Assembly: GCF_002563955.1 (NCBI RefSeq)
Contig: NZ_PDJE01000001.1
Span: 1,240,001 to 1,304,000 of the forward strand
Length of the DNA: 64,000 bases
Direction: 5' to 3'
From: Paramicrobacterium agarici
Lineage (GTDB): Bacteria; Actinomycetota; Actinomycetes; Actinomycetales; Microbacteriaceae
Every line of letters begins with the position of its first letter. The first letter of the stretch is position 1. The position numbers and the translations under genes were made by a program. The notes beneath the pieces were generated by a model. It was not told the origin of the DNA and ran no database searches. It was given only the letters and a program-made list of their open reading frames with translations. This document shows positions 55,101-63,612 of this stretch, one piece after another.

Positions 55101-56458
55101 TCACACCGGCAAAGTCGTCTGATCCCGCAACCGGAGAGGACGTCGCGGCAGGTCAGGACGTCACGTACACCCTGTCGTTCACGAACGATGGCCAGGCGGC
55201 TGGTCCTGTCGACTCGACCGATGACCTGTCGGGTGTTCTGGACGATGCCGAGCTGACCGGCGATCCCGTGTCGAGCTCGAGTGCCGTGCAGGCGATTCTC
55301 GACGGCGACGCACTGCGCGTCACCGGGTCGATCGAGCCCGGCGAGACGGTCACCGTGACCTACGTCGTGACGATCGGGCCCGACGGCGAGCGCGGCGACA
55401 ACGTCGCGGACAATGTGCTGACCCCGGACACTCCGCCGTACGTGTGCGCCGAGGACGACCCCGAGTGCGACCCGTTCGTGCCGCCGACCACGTCGCACAA
55501 CATGGGCGAGCTGGATGACTGGAAGACTGTCGACCCTGCGTCTGGTTCGACGGTTCGGCCAGGGCAAGCCGTGACATACACGCTGCACTTCGAGAACACC
55601 GGCACTGCTGATATCGACGTCGCCCGCGACGACGTACTGACGCAGGTTCTCGATGACGCGCAGGTCAGCACAGCGCCGACCGCCTCGGATGAGTCGCTCA
55701 CGGTCTCAGACATCGAGGATGGCCGGTTTACGGTCGCCGGGACGCTCGAAGCCGGTCAGCTGGTCACCGTCACGTACACGGTCACCGTGAACGCCGACGG
55801 CGAGCGCGGTGACGACCGCCTGGGCAACTTCCTTGTCGATGAGGGAGCGGAGCCGCCTGCGACGTGTGAGCCTGCTGATGGGGAGCGTGCAGACTGCACG
55901 GTGAACCACGTCTCGAACGTCGTCGTCACGAAGTCGGCCGACCCGGCATCGGGTGCCCAGGTTGGTGAAGGCCAGGAGGTTACGTACACGATCACGTTCG
56001 TGAACGTGTCGACAAATGCGGATGCGGAGGCAGTCGCTGTCGACTACACCGACCACATGTCGGACGTGCTCGATGACGCTACCCTGACGGGGAACCCCGC
56101 TGCGTCGAGTGACGACGTCAGCACGACCGTGTCGGCGGACACGATCGTGATGGCGGGCGCCGTCGCGACGGGTGAGACCATCAGGGTGACGTACACCGTC
56201 ACCGTGAAGGACTACGACGAGCAGGGCAACCACGTGCTCGGAAACGTCATCGCGGTTACGGGCGAAGAGCCGGTGTGCGCGCCGGACTCGCCGCTCTGCA
56301 CCTCGCATGAGACGACGAAGCCCGCACCGTCTGCGCTTCCATGGACCGGTGTCGACGGAGCCGTGCCTGCTCTGATCGCGGCTCTGCTGCTCCTGATCTC
56401 GGGTGGAACGGCGCTCATCATGGTGCGTCGCCGCCGTGAGGCAGGTGACATCGAGTAG
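52160..56458 (+). CDS. LPWTG-anchored surface protein with DUF11-like repeats
   Basis: 1432 aa. The signal peptide has a charged N-terminus, a hydrophobic stretch MGVVVALFAALLSFIALVAP (about 30-49) and cleavage near AHA-AS. A unique N-terminal region of about 390 residues follows, with GD and ADGNGSYDDD acidic stretches. About seven repeats of roughly 130 residues come next, each opening with a K.....DP..G....GQ.VTYT.TF-type strand pair (DUF11-like) and containing DDLSG(V)LDDA. The C-terminus has LPWTG (1393-1397), a hydrophobic helix and RRRRE, a sortase sorting signal. GTG 52160 follows AGGAGGGG; an open frame begins at 52055. It is probably adhesive or structural. No sortase gene is in the window. 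Confidence 0.88.
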   Translation: MQGSRAESTTRARVRPGGPATLRAPRGVAMGVVVALFAALLSFIALVAPASSAHAASTPLPSTITDGNRFFAYLKSGETLSVSVAPASPGVSMTVTVTDPDGAVAGGNGTYTATSEGIYTVETDVTYPDGLHWDITVRDGSTEKTGRVWVERYNMAQTVNQTVSELPLWMVNNSGYVYSVVLRDFNGIKSSITADSVGNAVSGEDCATPRYASTEYENAALGCGEQYRLFFEEPSDELPPSAQSAAGARPILPETLTKEDLEVTDLTYAAASPNSSTAGTLTWTPPQRYSGGYTIDIDADGNGSYDDDVDRSIPMGADGTGDTTSFEFDGLDAQGNPIATCVPVKARVHFDRLGEIHLQQNDVEQRTLSMTRLNGPGAPDSTMYWNDQTALSESRVNSTPITDGRAGIDSTGGAHGWAYDVNSWGNERWIDDWTYLPIDKTAATVSIAGSCLDIEKTSDMTVDSRPGDTITFEVTATNNGELPYTEDTPAVVTDDLSAVLDDAEYDDNAAASASDGSTTSDPSYAEPLIGWSGPLAVGESVTISYSVTLTGGGDGSVRNVAFAGGGETPVCDPPTEDGTDPDTGIPCAEVDKPMPKLSIAKVADRTDLPGIGETVTYTVTIANEGPGDYTDAAPATFTDDFTDVLDDATFDESTIDASAGEATYDGPTLSWSGALAAGAEATVSYTFTYTGGGDNVLRNAACVPEDEVAQGAAACSTRTVPTGALTQSKAVNPDSGSEVRAGQEVTYTLTFNSVGEATVDVSTYDDLSDLLDDAALTGDPVVDGAGLTAVVDGERIVIEGSIAAGDTVTVTYTVVVNAYEEQGDHSLGNVLADPDGTACAEGACETENPVQHLSVEKTSDAQDDVNTGDTVTYEVTVTNDGESDFTEDATATAHDDLAGVLDDAQWNDDASAESGALSYDEPTLTWTGSLAAGASVTITYTVTITNQGDHELANVASLPDDLCDDADAPCESTVTTPLPHVTPAKSSDPATGEDVAAGQDVTYTLSFTNDGQAAGPVDSTDDLSGVLDDAELTGDPVSSSSAVQAILDGDALRVTGSIEPGETVTVTYVVTIGPDGERGDNVADNVLTPDTPPYVCAEDDPECDPFVPPTTSHNMGELDDWKTVDPASGSTVRPGQAVTYTLHFENTGTADIDVARDDVLTQVLDDAQVSTAPTASDESLTVSDIEDGRFTVAGTLEAGQLVTVTYTVTVNADGERGDDRLGNFLVDEGAEPPATCEPADGERADCTVNHVSNVVVTKSADPASGAQVGEGQEVTYTITFVNVSTNADAEAVAVDYTDHMSDVLDDATLTGNPAASSDDVSTTVSADTIVMAGAVATGETIRVTYTVTVKDYDEQGNHVLGNVIAVTGEEPVCAPDSPLCTSHETTKPAPSALPWTGVDGAVPALIAALLLLISGGTALIMVRRRREAGDIE
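53511..56280 (+). repeat. About seven tandem DUF11-like coding repeats
   Basis: Repeat starts near 53511, 53949, 54331, 54717, 55098, 55510 and 55918, about 380-440 bp apart. Each carries the core GQ.VTYT followed by DDL..VLDDA. The repeats are clearly related but diverged, so recent expansion is not implied. Confidence 0.75.
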
Positions 56459-56474
56459 CCCCCGCGCTCGATGA

Positions 56475-56508
56475 CAGAGCCTCGTTCCCCCACCGGAACG
56501 AGGCTCTG
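56475..56508. terminator. Strong bidirectional terminator after the surface protein
   Basis: Perfect 14-bp stem CAGAGCCTCGTTCC / GGAACGAGGCTCTG with a 6-nt loop, 17 bp after the surface protein stop and 6 bp from the convergent stop at 56514. Confidence 0.85.
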
Positions 56509-56513
56509 TGCTG

Positions 56514-57095
56514 TCATCGGCGCACACGAACTCCCGCGCGGGCCAGGCTTGCGACGATGAGGTGAGCGATGACGACGGCGAGCCCGGTCGAGACCAGGCG
56601 CGCGGCGAGAACCGAGACGAGCAGCGCGGTTGAGAAGAGATCGGGGCGGATCGCGACGAGCGAGATCGCGAAGATCACGACAGCGCCGACGGCGGCGACG
56701 ATCGCCCAGCGCGCGGGCGACTGCCAGCGGCATCCTGTCATCTTGACGGCGAGGCCAGCGGCAAGAGTCGGAAGTCCGAGCGCGGGAAAGAGCAGCAGGC
56801 CGAGTGTCGAGAACGGGAACGCGAGCGCGGCTGTGAACAGTGCCGTGAGGGGAATCGCTCGCCACGACTGGAGCATGATGCCTGCGGTGAAGGGCAGCAC
56901 GAAATGGATGCCGGCGACGAGCGCGTAAGCGACCGGTGAAACCAGCGCGACTGCCGCGGTCGCCGGAGATGCGGTCGCGGTGACGACAGCGCCGAGAGCG
57001 CCGAATGCTCCGATGATGAGGAGCTCTCTGCTATTCCATGTGCGTGAGGGCCGCGTGCCCTCAGTATCCACTGTCACGGTCTCATTCTTCACCAT
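56514..57095 (-). CDS. Putative ECF transporter S component
   Basis: 193 aa with six hydrophobic segments. It begins SRELLIIGAFGALGAVVTA, a pattern seen in substrate-specific S components (YkoE/HMP-type) of energy-coupling factor importers, and then AGIHFVLPFTAGIML. No EcfA or EcfT gene is adjacent, so if the call is right it would use shared, distant energising subunits. ATG 57095. It is divergent from the M20 hydrolase gene with 136 bp between. The call is tentative; the alternative is a small uncharacterised membrane protein. Confidence 0.55.
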   Translation of the reverse strand: MVKNETVTVDTEGTRPSRTWNSRELLIIGAFGALGAVVTATASPATAAVALVSPVAYALVAGIHFVLPFTAGIMLQSWRAIPLTALFTAALAFPFSTLGLLLFPALGLPTLAAGLAVKMTGCRWQSPARWAIVAAVGAVVIFAISLVAIRPDLFSTALLVSVLAARLVSTGLAVVIAHLIVASLARAGVRVRR

Positions 57096-57231
57096 GCGAT
57101 CGCGACGGCGAGCGGCGTGACCGGCTCGCTACTCCCAGCCTCGGCACAAGCCCCTGTTTCGGCGATGCACGGCGGTGCTACGGTAACCGCACACGTCGTC
57201 AGGCAGCACATCAGCAGGCAGGGGGAACGCC

Positions 57232-58485
57232 ATGAGCGTGACAGCAGCCGTTCTCGCGGGACTCGACGAAATTCGTGCGCGACAAGAGCAGCTGTATCGG
57301 GATCTGCACAAGCACCCGGAGCTCTCGCATCACGAGAAGGAGACGGCGGCGAAGGCCACGGCATGGCTGAGCGAGCTCGGCATCGAGATGCATGACGGCA
57401 TCGGCGGATTCGGCGCCGTGGGCATTCTGCGCAACGGCGACGGCCCCGTCGTGCTGATGCGCGCTGACATGGACGCACTTCCCGTGAAAGAGCAGAGCCG
57501 GGTCGAGTACGAGAGCGAGGCGACAGCCGTCGATGACGAGGGGACGACGGTCCCCATCGCACACGCATGCGGGCACGACGTGCACGTCGCGTGTCTCATG
57601 GGAGCCGTCGAACTGCTCATCATGGGGAGAGATCAGTGGAGCGGCACGGTCATCGCGCTGCTCCAGCCCGCAGAAGAGACCGCTGACGGGGCGAGAAGGA
57701 TGCTGGATGACGGCCTTGCCCAGCTGATTCCTGCCCCCGACGTCGCGTTCGCCCAACATGTTCTGCCGTTCGCCGCGGGAACCGTGGGCGTGCGGGGAGG
57801 TCCCTTTCTCACCGCAGCTGACAGTATCCGCGTCACCGTGTACGGCAGAGGAGCACACGGATCGATGCCGCAAGCGAGTGTTGACCCTGTCGTGCTTGCC
57901 GCCAACATCGTCGTGCGGTTGCAGACCGTGGTGTCGCGCGAGATCGACCCGTCAGAAACCGCGGTGCTCACGGTGGGGAGCATCCAGTCGGGCTCGAAGA
58001 GCAACGTGATTCCCGACAGCGCGGTGCTGCAGCTGAACATCCGAACGTACAGCGACGAGACCCGCACGGCGATCCTCGACGCCATTCACCGCATCGTCGA
58101 CGCCGAGTGCATGGCATCGCGCTCTCCGAAACCCGCGGAGTTCGAGATCTTCGACAGCTTTCCGCTCACGAACAACGATCGGGGCGTGAGCACGCGTGTC
58201 TCGGGAGCATTCGCGGCGCACTTCGGGGACCGCAGCGTGCCGCTCGGGCGGCAAGCCGCGAGCGAGGACTTCAGCGACGTGCCCGACGCATTCGGTGCGC
58301 CGTACACGTACTGGGGGATCGGCGGAATCGACGCCGACGTGTACAACAAGGCCGCGGCTGAAGGGCGCGTTTCTCGCGACATCCCCGTGAACCACTCACC
58401 CGCGTTCGCGCCGGTCATTCAGCCGACGCTCGACACGGGAACCGAGGCGCTCGTGGTCGCGGCGCTCGCCTGGCTCGCGGCCTGA
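57232..58485 (+). CDS. M20-family metallo-amidohydrolase
   Basis: 417 aa cytoplasmic dinuclear-zinc hydrolase of the hippurate/N-acyl-L-amino-acid amidohydrolase type. Motifs are RADMDALPV (first metal region, about 79-87), HACGHDVHVACLMGA (Cys-Gly-His-Asp, about 107-121) and LLQPAEETADGARRM (Glu-Glu, about 140-154). The lid-domain start is AADSIRVTVYGRGAHGSMP. ATG 57232 follows GCAGGGGGAA. Likely cleaves N-acyl or N-carbamoyl amino acids. It has its own promoter; a TACGGT hexamer lies about 48 bp upstream. Confidence 0.92.
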   Translation: MSVTAAVLAGLDEIRARQEQLYRDLHKHPELSHHEKETAAKATAWLSELGIEMHDGIGGFGAVGILRNGDGPVVLMRADMDALPVKEQSRVEYESEATAVDDEGTTVPIAHACGHDVHVACLMGAVELLIMGRDQWSGTVIALLQPAEETADGARRMLDDGLAQLIPAPDVAFAQHVLPFAAGTVGVRGGPFLTAADSIRVTVYGRGAHGSMPQASVDPVVLAANIVVRLQTVVSREIDPSETAVLTVGSIQSGSKSNVIPDSAVLQLNIRTYSDETRTAILDAIHRIVDAECMASRSPKPAEFEIFDSFPLTNNDRGVSTRVSGAFAAHFGDRSVPLGRQAASEDFSDVPDAFGAPYTYWGIGGIDADVYNKAAAEGRVSRDIPVNHSPAFAPVIQPTLDTGTEALVVAALAWLAA

Positions 58486-58491
58486 CATCTC

Positions 58492-59139
58492 TCAGCTCTC
58501 TGGGGGTCGCCGGTCGCGCTGCTTCCAGGCTCGGGGCACGGGAGCGTTCCAGTTGAAGCGCACGCCGAGCACGCGGATCAGAAAGCACGTCGCCGCGGCG
58601 ATGACGGCGGTGACGGGGCCGTAGAGTCCCAGGAGCCACGCGCCGACGGCGAACAGGGCACCGATGAACGCGGGCACGGCGTAGAGTCCATCGCTCAGCA
58701 CCGACGGGATGCGGCCGAGCAGCGCGTCGCGAATGGTGCCGCCGCCGACGGCGGTGATGGTGCCGAGAATGATCGCCTGCGCGGGACCGAGCCCGAAGCC
58801 GACGGCCTTCATGGCACCCGTGACAGCGAAGAAGCTGAGACCGACAGCATCCAGCACCTCGATCGGCAACGTCAATCGATCGAGCCGATGGCCGAACGCG
58901 AACGCGATGAGCGCGCCGACGACCGCCGTCGCGAGGTAGCGCCAGTCCTGAAAGGTCGCGGGCGATGTGCTGAGCATGACGTCGCGAATGATCCCGCCGC
59001 CCATCGCCGTGATCATGCCGAGCGCGATCACGCCCACAATGTCAACGCGAGCGGCGCGCACGGCGGTGAGCGCCCCGTTGAGCGCGAACGCGAACGTTCC
59101 CGTCAGATCGAGGATCAGCAGAAGCAGCGACTGCTCCAT
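58492..59139 (-). CDS. TRIC/UPF0126-type membrane protein
   Basis: 215 aa with seven predicted membrane helices in two similar halves. The repeated GMITAMGGGIIRDVML (about 40-55) and GTITAVGGGTIRDALLG (about 125-141) are the signature of the TRIC/UPF0126 (YicG-like) family, trimeric cation channels in eukaryotes and, by structure, in bacteria. ATG 59139. It is convergent with the M20 gene, with 6 bp between stops. The physiological role in bacteria is open. Confidence 0.88.
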   Translation of the reverse strand: MEQSLLLLILDLTGTFAFALNGALTAVRAARVDIVGVIALGMITAMGGGIIRDVMLSTSPATFQDWRYLATAVVGALIAFAFGHRLDRLTLPIEVLDAVGLSFFAVTGAMKAVGFGLGPAQAIILGTITAVGGGTIRDALLGRIPSVLSDGLYAVPAFIGALFAVGAWLLGLYGPVTAVIAAATCFLIRVLGVRFNWNAPVPRAWKQRDRRPPES

Positions 59140-59214
59140 CAGTGCTGCGTCCCTGTGCTCATGCGTCCATTCTGGTCACGTGCCGTGACCGGGGGCAACT
59201 GGGCCGCTCGCGGG

Positions 59215-59733
59215 TCAGTTGCCCCACTCAGTGGGAGGCCCGAGCGTGAGCAGCACGCAGAAGACCACGACGACAGCGATCACCAGGACGGCGCTGAGCA
59301 GAATCGGATGTTTCAAGAAGAACCGCAGAAGCGCGCTCACCCAGGTGGTGTCACGCGGATCGTCCGTCTTCTCACGCCGCCAGTCGCCGTCGAGCATGCC
59401 GCGGCGCTCGAGCCAGTTGTCGAACGGAATCGTCGCATAGGGAACGATCGCCGTCGCGACGGCTCCGACGATCTGCAGAGGGCGCCAGCGCTGATTGACA
59501 CCGACGAGGCCCGCTGTGAACGCGTAGGCAACAAAAACGATGCCGTGCACGCTGCCGCCGACCGTAACGGGCCAGTCGCCAATCTGCACGACGTACTTGA
59601 GCAGCATCCCGAGAATAAGCAGCGTCCACGTGACGGTTTCGGCGATCGCGAGGATGCGGTAAAGACGGCGAGGCGTCAGCGACCCCGAAGCGGTCGTGGA
59701 TGCTGGTGGAGTCGACATGTCGGTAGGGGCCAT
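59215..59733 (-). CDS. DUF3817-family membrane protein
   Basis: 172 aa. A soluble opening of about 20 residues is followed by a three-helix DUF3817 core (RRLYRILAIAETVTWTLLILGMLLKYVV, GGSVHGIVFVAYAFTAGLVGV, about 22-110) and a C-terminal helix after a charged loop (about 145-165). Members are small actinobacterial membrane proteins of unknown function. ATG 59733 follows GGGAGGATT; an in-frame extension to 59769 is unnecessary. The MMPL/YhgE genes lie far away, so no partner is evident. Confidence 0.8.
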   Translation of the reverse strand: MAPTDMSTPPASTTASGSLTPRRLYRILAIAETVTWTLLILGMLLKYVVQIGDWPVTVGGSVHGIVFVAYAFTAGLVGVNQRWRPLQIVGAVATAIVPYATIPFDNWLERRGMLDGDWRREKTDDPRDTTWVSALLRFFLKHPILLSAVLVIAVVVVFCVLLTLGPPTEWGN

Positions 59734-59793
59734 GCTCTCAATCCTCCCGGGTCGCCGGTGGCGGGGCATCGTCCGAAAGATGGAATGTGCGGG

Positions 59794-60485
<692 letters not shown>

Positions 60486-60489
<4 letters not shown>

Positions 60490-60737
60490 CGTTCGTTTGC
60501 CTCGCGCACCGAGACGACGTCTTCGATGACGGAGTTCGAGAGGATCTCGCCAGCCACCTTCGTGACGTCGGCGATGACCTCGTCTGTCACCTCGTCGACG
60601 GTGATCTCGAATCGCTTGCCGATGCGCACACTCGAGACGGCAGAATGCCCGAGGCGCGACAGCGCACCGTGCACGGCCTTCCCCTGCGGGTCGAGAAGCT
60701 CGGCCTTCGGCATGACATCAACAACAAGAGTGGGCAC
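60486..60737 (-). CDS. purS: Phosphoribosylformylglycinamidine synthase subunit PurS
   Basis: 83 aa, the small dimeric subunit that bridges PurQ and PurL. The family opening [21 protein letters not shown] and the conserved [16 protein letters not shown] segment are clear. I chose GTG 60737 because the family begins at this point and GGAG lies 6 bp upstream. GTG/ATG codons further upstream (frame opens at 60767) would add ten unrelated residues. The stop overlaps the purQ ATG. Confidence 0.94.
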
Positions 60738-60840
60738 GTGGGACTCCGAAACGAAAACGCTTGGCACAAGGATGCCTCCATTCTACTGTGTCGCGGGCTC
60801 AGCAAACTTTCGACGGATGCCAGCGAGATTCAGCACCCCA

Positions 60841-60852
60841 TAGGCTCGGTGC
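60841..60852 (+). promoter_or_regulatory. Probable leaderless promoter of the histidine kinase gene
   Basis: TAGGCT (60841-60846) ends 7 bp before ATG 60853, identical in spacing to the sites before mntH, the TrmH gene and the chorismate mutase gene. Confidence 0.55.
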
Positions 60853-62061
60853 ATGAGACATTCTGCGCTGACTCCCGTCTTCACGGGACTGCGCTGGGCG
60901 TTGCACGCGCTGCTCGTGGCGCTCGTGGTCTTCGCCATGGTGCACGCCAGCGTCGTGCAGTCGGCGCACGAGGTGGCGGTGCACGTGCTGGGCAGCGCGA
61001 TGCTCGTGGTGTACCTCGGGGGTGCAGCCGTCTCGCGCGTGCGATGGCTGACGGGACGGCGCCTCTCGATCTTCGCGATCGTCTGGATCGGCGTGCTCAC
61101 GCTCGTCTGGCTGAGCATGCTCATGGTGACGCTGGACGCCGCATACATCGTCTTTCCGCTGTTCTTTCTCTTTCTGCACCTGCTTCCCATGACAGCGGGC
61201 ATCGTCATGGTTGTCGTCTCGACGACCCTGACGATTGCGATGCTCGGATACCACTCAGGAATCAGTGTCGGCGGCGTCATCGGGCCGGTGATCGGAGCAA
61301 GCGTCGCCCTCGCGATATCGGGCGGCTACGGCGCACTTTACCGTGAAGCGCAAGAGCGCGAGAAGCTCATCGGAGAGCTGCAGGAGACCCGCGGCGAGCT
61401 CGCGATCGCCGAGCGCGAAGCCGGCGTGCTCGCCGAGCGGGAGCGCCTTGCTCGTGAGATTCACGACACCGTCGCACAGGGGCTGTCAAGCATTCAGATT
61501 CTGCTGCACGCTGCAGAGCGCTCCGATCCTGACCGGCCCGGGGTCGAGCAGTTGCAGCTGGCACGCGAGACCGCTGCGGACGCGCTCGTCGATGCGCGGC
61601 GCATCATCCGCGAGCTCACGCCGCCCGTGCTCGACGAGCAGACGCTGGCCGGCGCGCTCACACGGCTGACCGCGTCGTCTGAGCACACCCTGCGCACGAG
61701 CGGACGACCGACGCGCGTCAGGTTTCACCGCGTCGGCGAGATGCGGCCGCTTCCCATGGCCATCGAGACGACGCTGCTGCGCGTGGCGCAGAGCGGCATT
61801 GCCAACGTGCAGCAGCACGCGGGTGCCACGGTGCTTGATGTCACGTTGACGTTTGACGAGGATGCTGTCACGCTCGACGTCGTCGATGACGGAGCCGGCT
61901 TCGACGCCGCGTCGCTCGAGCGACGAGCGAACTCATCGTTTGGGCTCGCCGCCATGCGAGGGCGCGTGACTGAGCTGGGCGGTACGCTCACGATCGAGTC
62001 AGCACCGGGCGAGGGGACGGCGCTGGCCGCGACGATCCCGCTGACAGAGGAGACCTCATGA
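60853..62061 (+). CDS. Sensor histidine kinase (NarL-type, HisKA_3)
   Basis: 402 aa. Five or six N-terminal membrane segments (about 10-170) form the sensor, without a large extracytoplasmic domain. A coiled coil (about 170-195) follows, then the HisKA_3 dimerisation domain with the phospho-accepting His in ERERLAREIHDTVAQGLSS (about residue 203) and an ATPase domain with GIANVQQHAG (N box), DDGAGFD (G1) and FGLAAMRGR (G2). The stop overlaps the response regulator ATG (ATGA). Signal unknown; membrane-embedded sensors of this type often sense cell-envelope stress. Confidence 0.92.
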   Translation: MRHSALTPVFTGLRWALHALLVALVVFAMVHASVVQSAHEVAVHVLGSAMLVVYLGGAAVSRVRWLTGRRLSIFAIVWIGVLTLVWLSMLMVTLDAAYIVFPLFFLFLHLLPMTAGIVMVVVSTTLTIAMLGYHSGISVGGVIGPVIGASVALAISGGYGALYREAQEREKLIGELQETRGELAIAEREAGVLAERERLAREIHDTVAQGLSSIQILLHAAERSDPDRPGVEQLQLARETAADALVDARRIIRELTPPVLDEQTLAGALTRLTASSEHTLRTSGRPTRVRFHRVGEMRPLPMAIETTLLRVAQSGIANVQQHAGATVLDVTLTFDEDAVTLDVVDDGAGFDAASLERRANSSFGLAAMRGRVTELGGTLTIESAPGEGTALAATIPLTEETS

Positions 62062-62678
62062 TCCGCCTGCTGATCGCCGACGATCACCCCGTCGTGCGCG
62101 CGGGGCTGCGCGCGCTCTTCGCGACGGAAGCGGACATGGACGTCGTAGGCGAGGCTGCGACGGGCGAAGGGGCTGTGCGCCTCGCGAAGGCCGGCGTCGA
62201 CCTTGTGCTCATGGACCTGCAGTTCGGCGAAGGGTCGCAGGGCGTCGACGCCACACGGCGCATTCGGGAGTCTGGCGGGCCGCGCGTGCTCGTGCTCACC
62301 AATTACGACACGGATGCTGACATTCTCGGCGCCGTGGAAGCCGGAGCGGCCGGGTACCTGCTCAAGGACGCCCCGCCCGCGGAGCTGCTCGCGGCCGTAC
62401 GTGCGGCTGCGGCGGGAGAGACTGCGCTTGCGCCCAGCGTTGCCGGTCGGCTCGAAGCGCGGCGAGACGCAGCATCCGTGTCTCTGAGCCTGCGCGAAGC
62501 CGAAGTTCTCGATCTCGTGGCGAATGGGCAGTCGAACCGCACGATCGCGCGTCAGCTGTTTCTCTCGGAGGCGACGGTGAAATCGCATCTCGTGCACATT
62601 TTCACAAAGCTCGGCGTATCGAGCCGAACCCAGGCCGTCGCAGCGGCACGTGAGCGCGGCCTCATCCGCTCGCAGTAG
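62058..62678 (+). CDS. NarL/FixJ-family response regulator
   Basis: 206 aa. The receiver domain (about 1-120) has acidic residues Asp8/Asp9, phosphorylation site Asp53 (VDLVLMDLQF) and Lys102 (YLLKDAP). The LuxR-type helix-turn-helix is LSLREAEVLDLVANGQSNRTIARQLFLSEATVKSHLVHIFTKLG (about 140-183). ATG 62058 overlaps the kinase stop, so the pair is coupled. Target genes are not obvious from the window; the HAD gene follows 163 bp downstream. Confidence 0.93.
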   Translation: MIRLLIADDHPVVRAGLRALFATEADMDVVGEAATGEGAVRLAKAGVDLVLMDLQFGEGSQGVDATRRIRESGGPRVLVLTNYDTDADILGAVEAGAAGYLLKDAPPAELLAAVRAAAAGETALAPSVAGRLEARRDAASVSLSLREAEVLDLVANGQSNRTIARQLFLSEATVKSHLVHIFTKLGVSSRTQAVAAARERGLIRSQ

Positions 62679-62841
62679 GGCTGCGCCGCTCGCTGGCGCC
62701 GACACACCGGGTGCTGCAGATCCCATCGACGTCACGCGCTCCTTGCTCGTCGTTCACGGGAACGACACCCCGGCGACTCTCGAGGTTCGGTCGCGCCCCG
62801 TATGGTCGAGCCGACAGCGAGTCAGAGGGGGCGACGCGATA

Positions 62842-63591
62842 ATGACGATCGACGGTGGAACGCTGACGGTTGAGCCGGCGCGGCGGATCGACGACGATGT
62901 CGAATTCTATGACGTGCCGGTTGAGCTTGCCGTGCTCGACATCGCGGGCACGACTCTGCGCGATACGTGGCTTGTCGAGGGTGCGTTCACGCGTGCCTCG
63001 GAGCACATCGGTCTCGTGCAGAGCGATGACGACCAGGAGCGCATGCTCACGTTCGTCCGAGAGACCATGGGGCAGTCCGCGATCGAGGTCTTCCGCTCGC
63101 TGGCTCACAACGAGTTCGCAGCGCAGCGTGCCGTGAGCATCTTCGAGAGCGCGTACCGTGAGCGCCTCAGCTCTGTCGTCCCCGTCGACGGTGCGGAACA
63201 GACGTTTGAGCTTCTGCGGGAAGCAGGCGTGTCAGTCGTACTCACGAGTGGCTTCAGTCGAGGCACACTTGACGCACTCATTGACGAGCTGGCGTGGCGT
63301 GATCTGGTCGATGCGACGCTCTGTCCGGCGGACGCGGGGCGGGGGAGCCCGTCTCCTGATCTGCCGCTCACGGCGCTTGTTCGAACAGAGGCGCAGAGCG
63401 TCGATTCGATGGTCGTCGTGGGAGACACCGTCAGCGACATGCGCGCGGGGATCGCTGCGGGCGCCGGCCTCGTCGGTGGTGTGCTCACGGGCGTGCACTC
63501 CGCCGAGCAGCTGCACCGCGCGGGAGCAGACGAGGTGCTGACGTCGATCGCGGTGCTCCCCGCAATGCTCGGCGTCAGCGCTGAGCTGTGA
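62842..63591 (+). CDS. Phosphonatase-like HAD hydrolase
   Basis: 249 aa HAD phosphatase with the phosphonoacetaldehyde hydrolase-type motif I LDIAGTTLRDT (Asp33), where most HADs have DxD. The AGTT ending is shared with PhnX-like proteins. Motif II is VVLTSGFSRGTL (about 130-141) and the terminal motif is VVVGDTVSDMRAGIAAGAG. No phosphonate operon is nearby, so the substrate may be another phosphate ester. ATG 62842 follows AGAGGGGG; upstream in-frame codons back to 62650 overlap the regulator gene and are unsupported. Confidence 0.8.
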   Translation: MTIDGGTLTVEPARRIDDDVEFYDVPVELAVLDIAGTTLRDTWLVEGAFTRASEHIGLVQSDDDQERMLTFVRETMGQSAIEVFRSLAHNEFAAQRAVSIFESAYRERLSSVVPVDGAEQTFELLREAGVSVVLTSGFSRGTLDALIDELAWRDLVDATLCPADAGRGSPSPDLPLTALVRTEAQSVDSMVVVGDTVSDMRAGIAAGAGLVGGVLTGVHSAEQLHRAGADEVLTSIAVLPAMLGVSAEL

Positions 63592-63612
63592 TCTGCGGGT
63601 GAGCTGCCGGCG

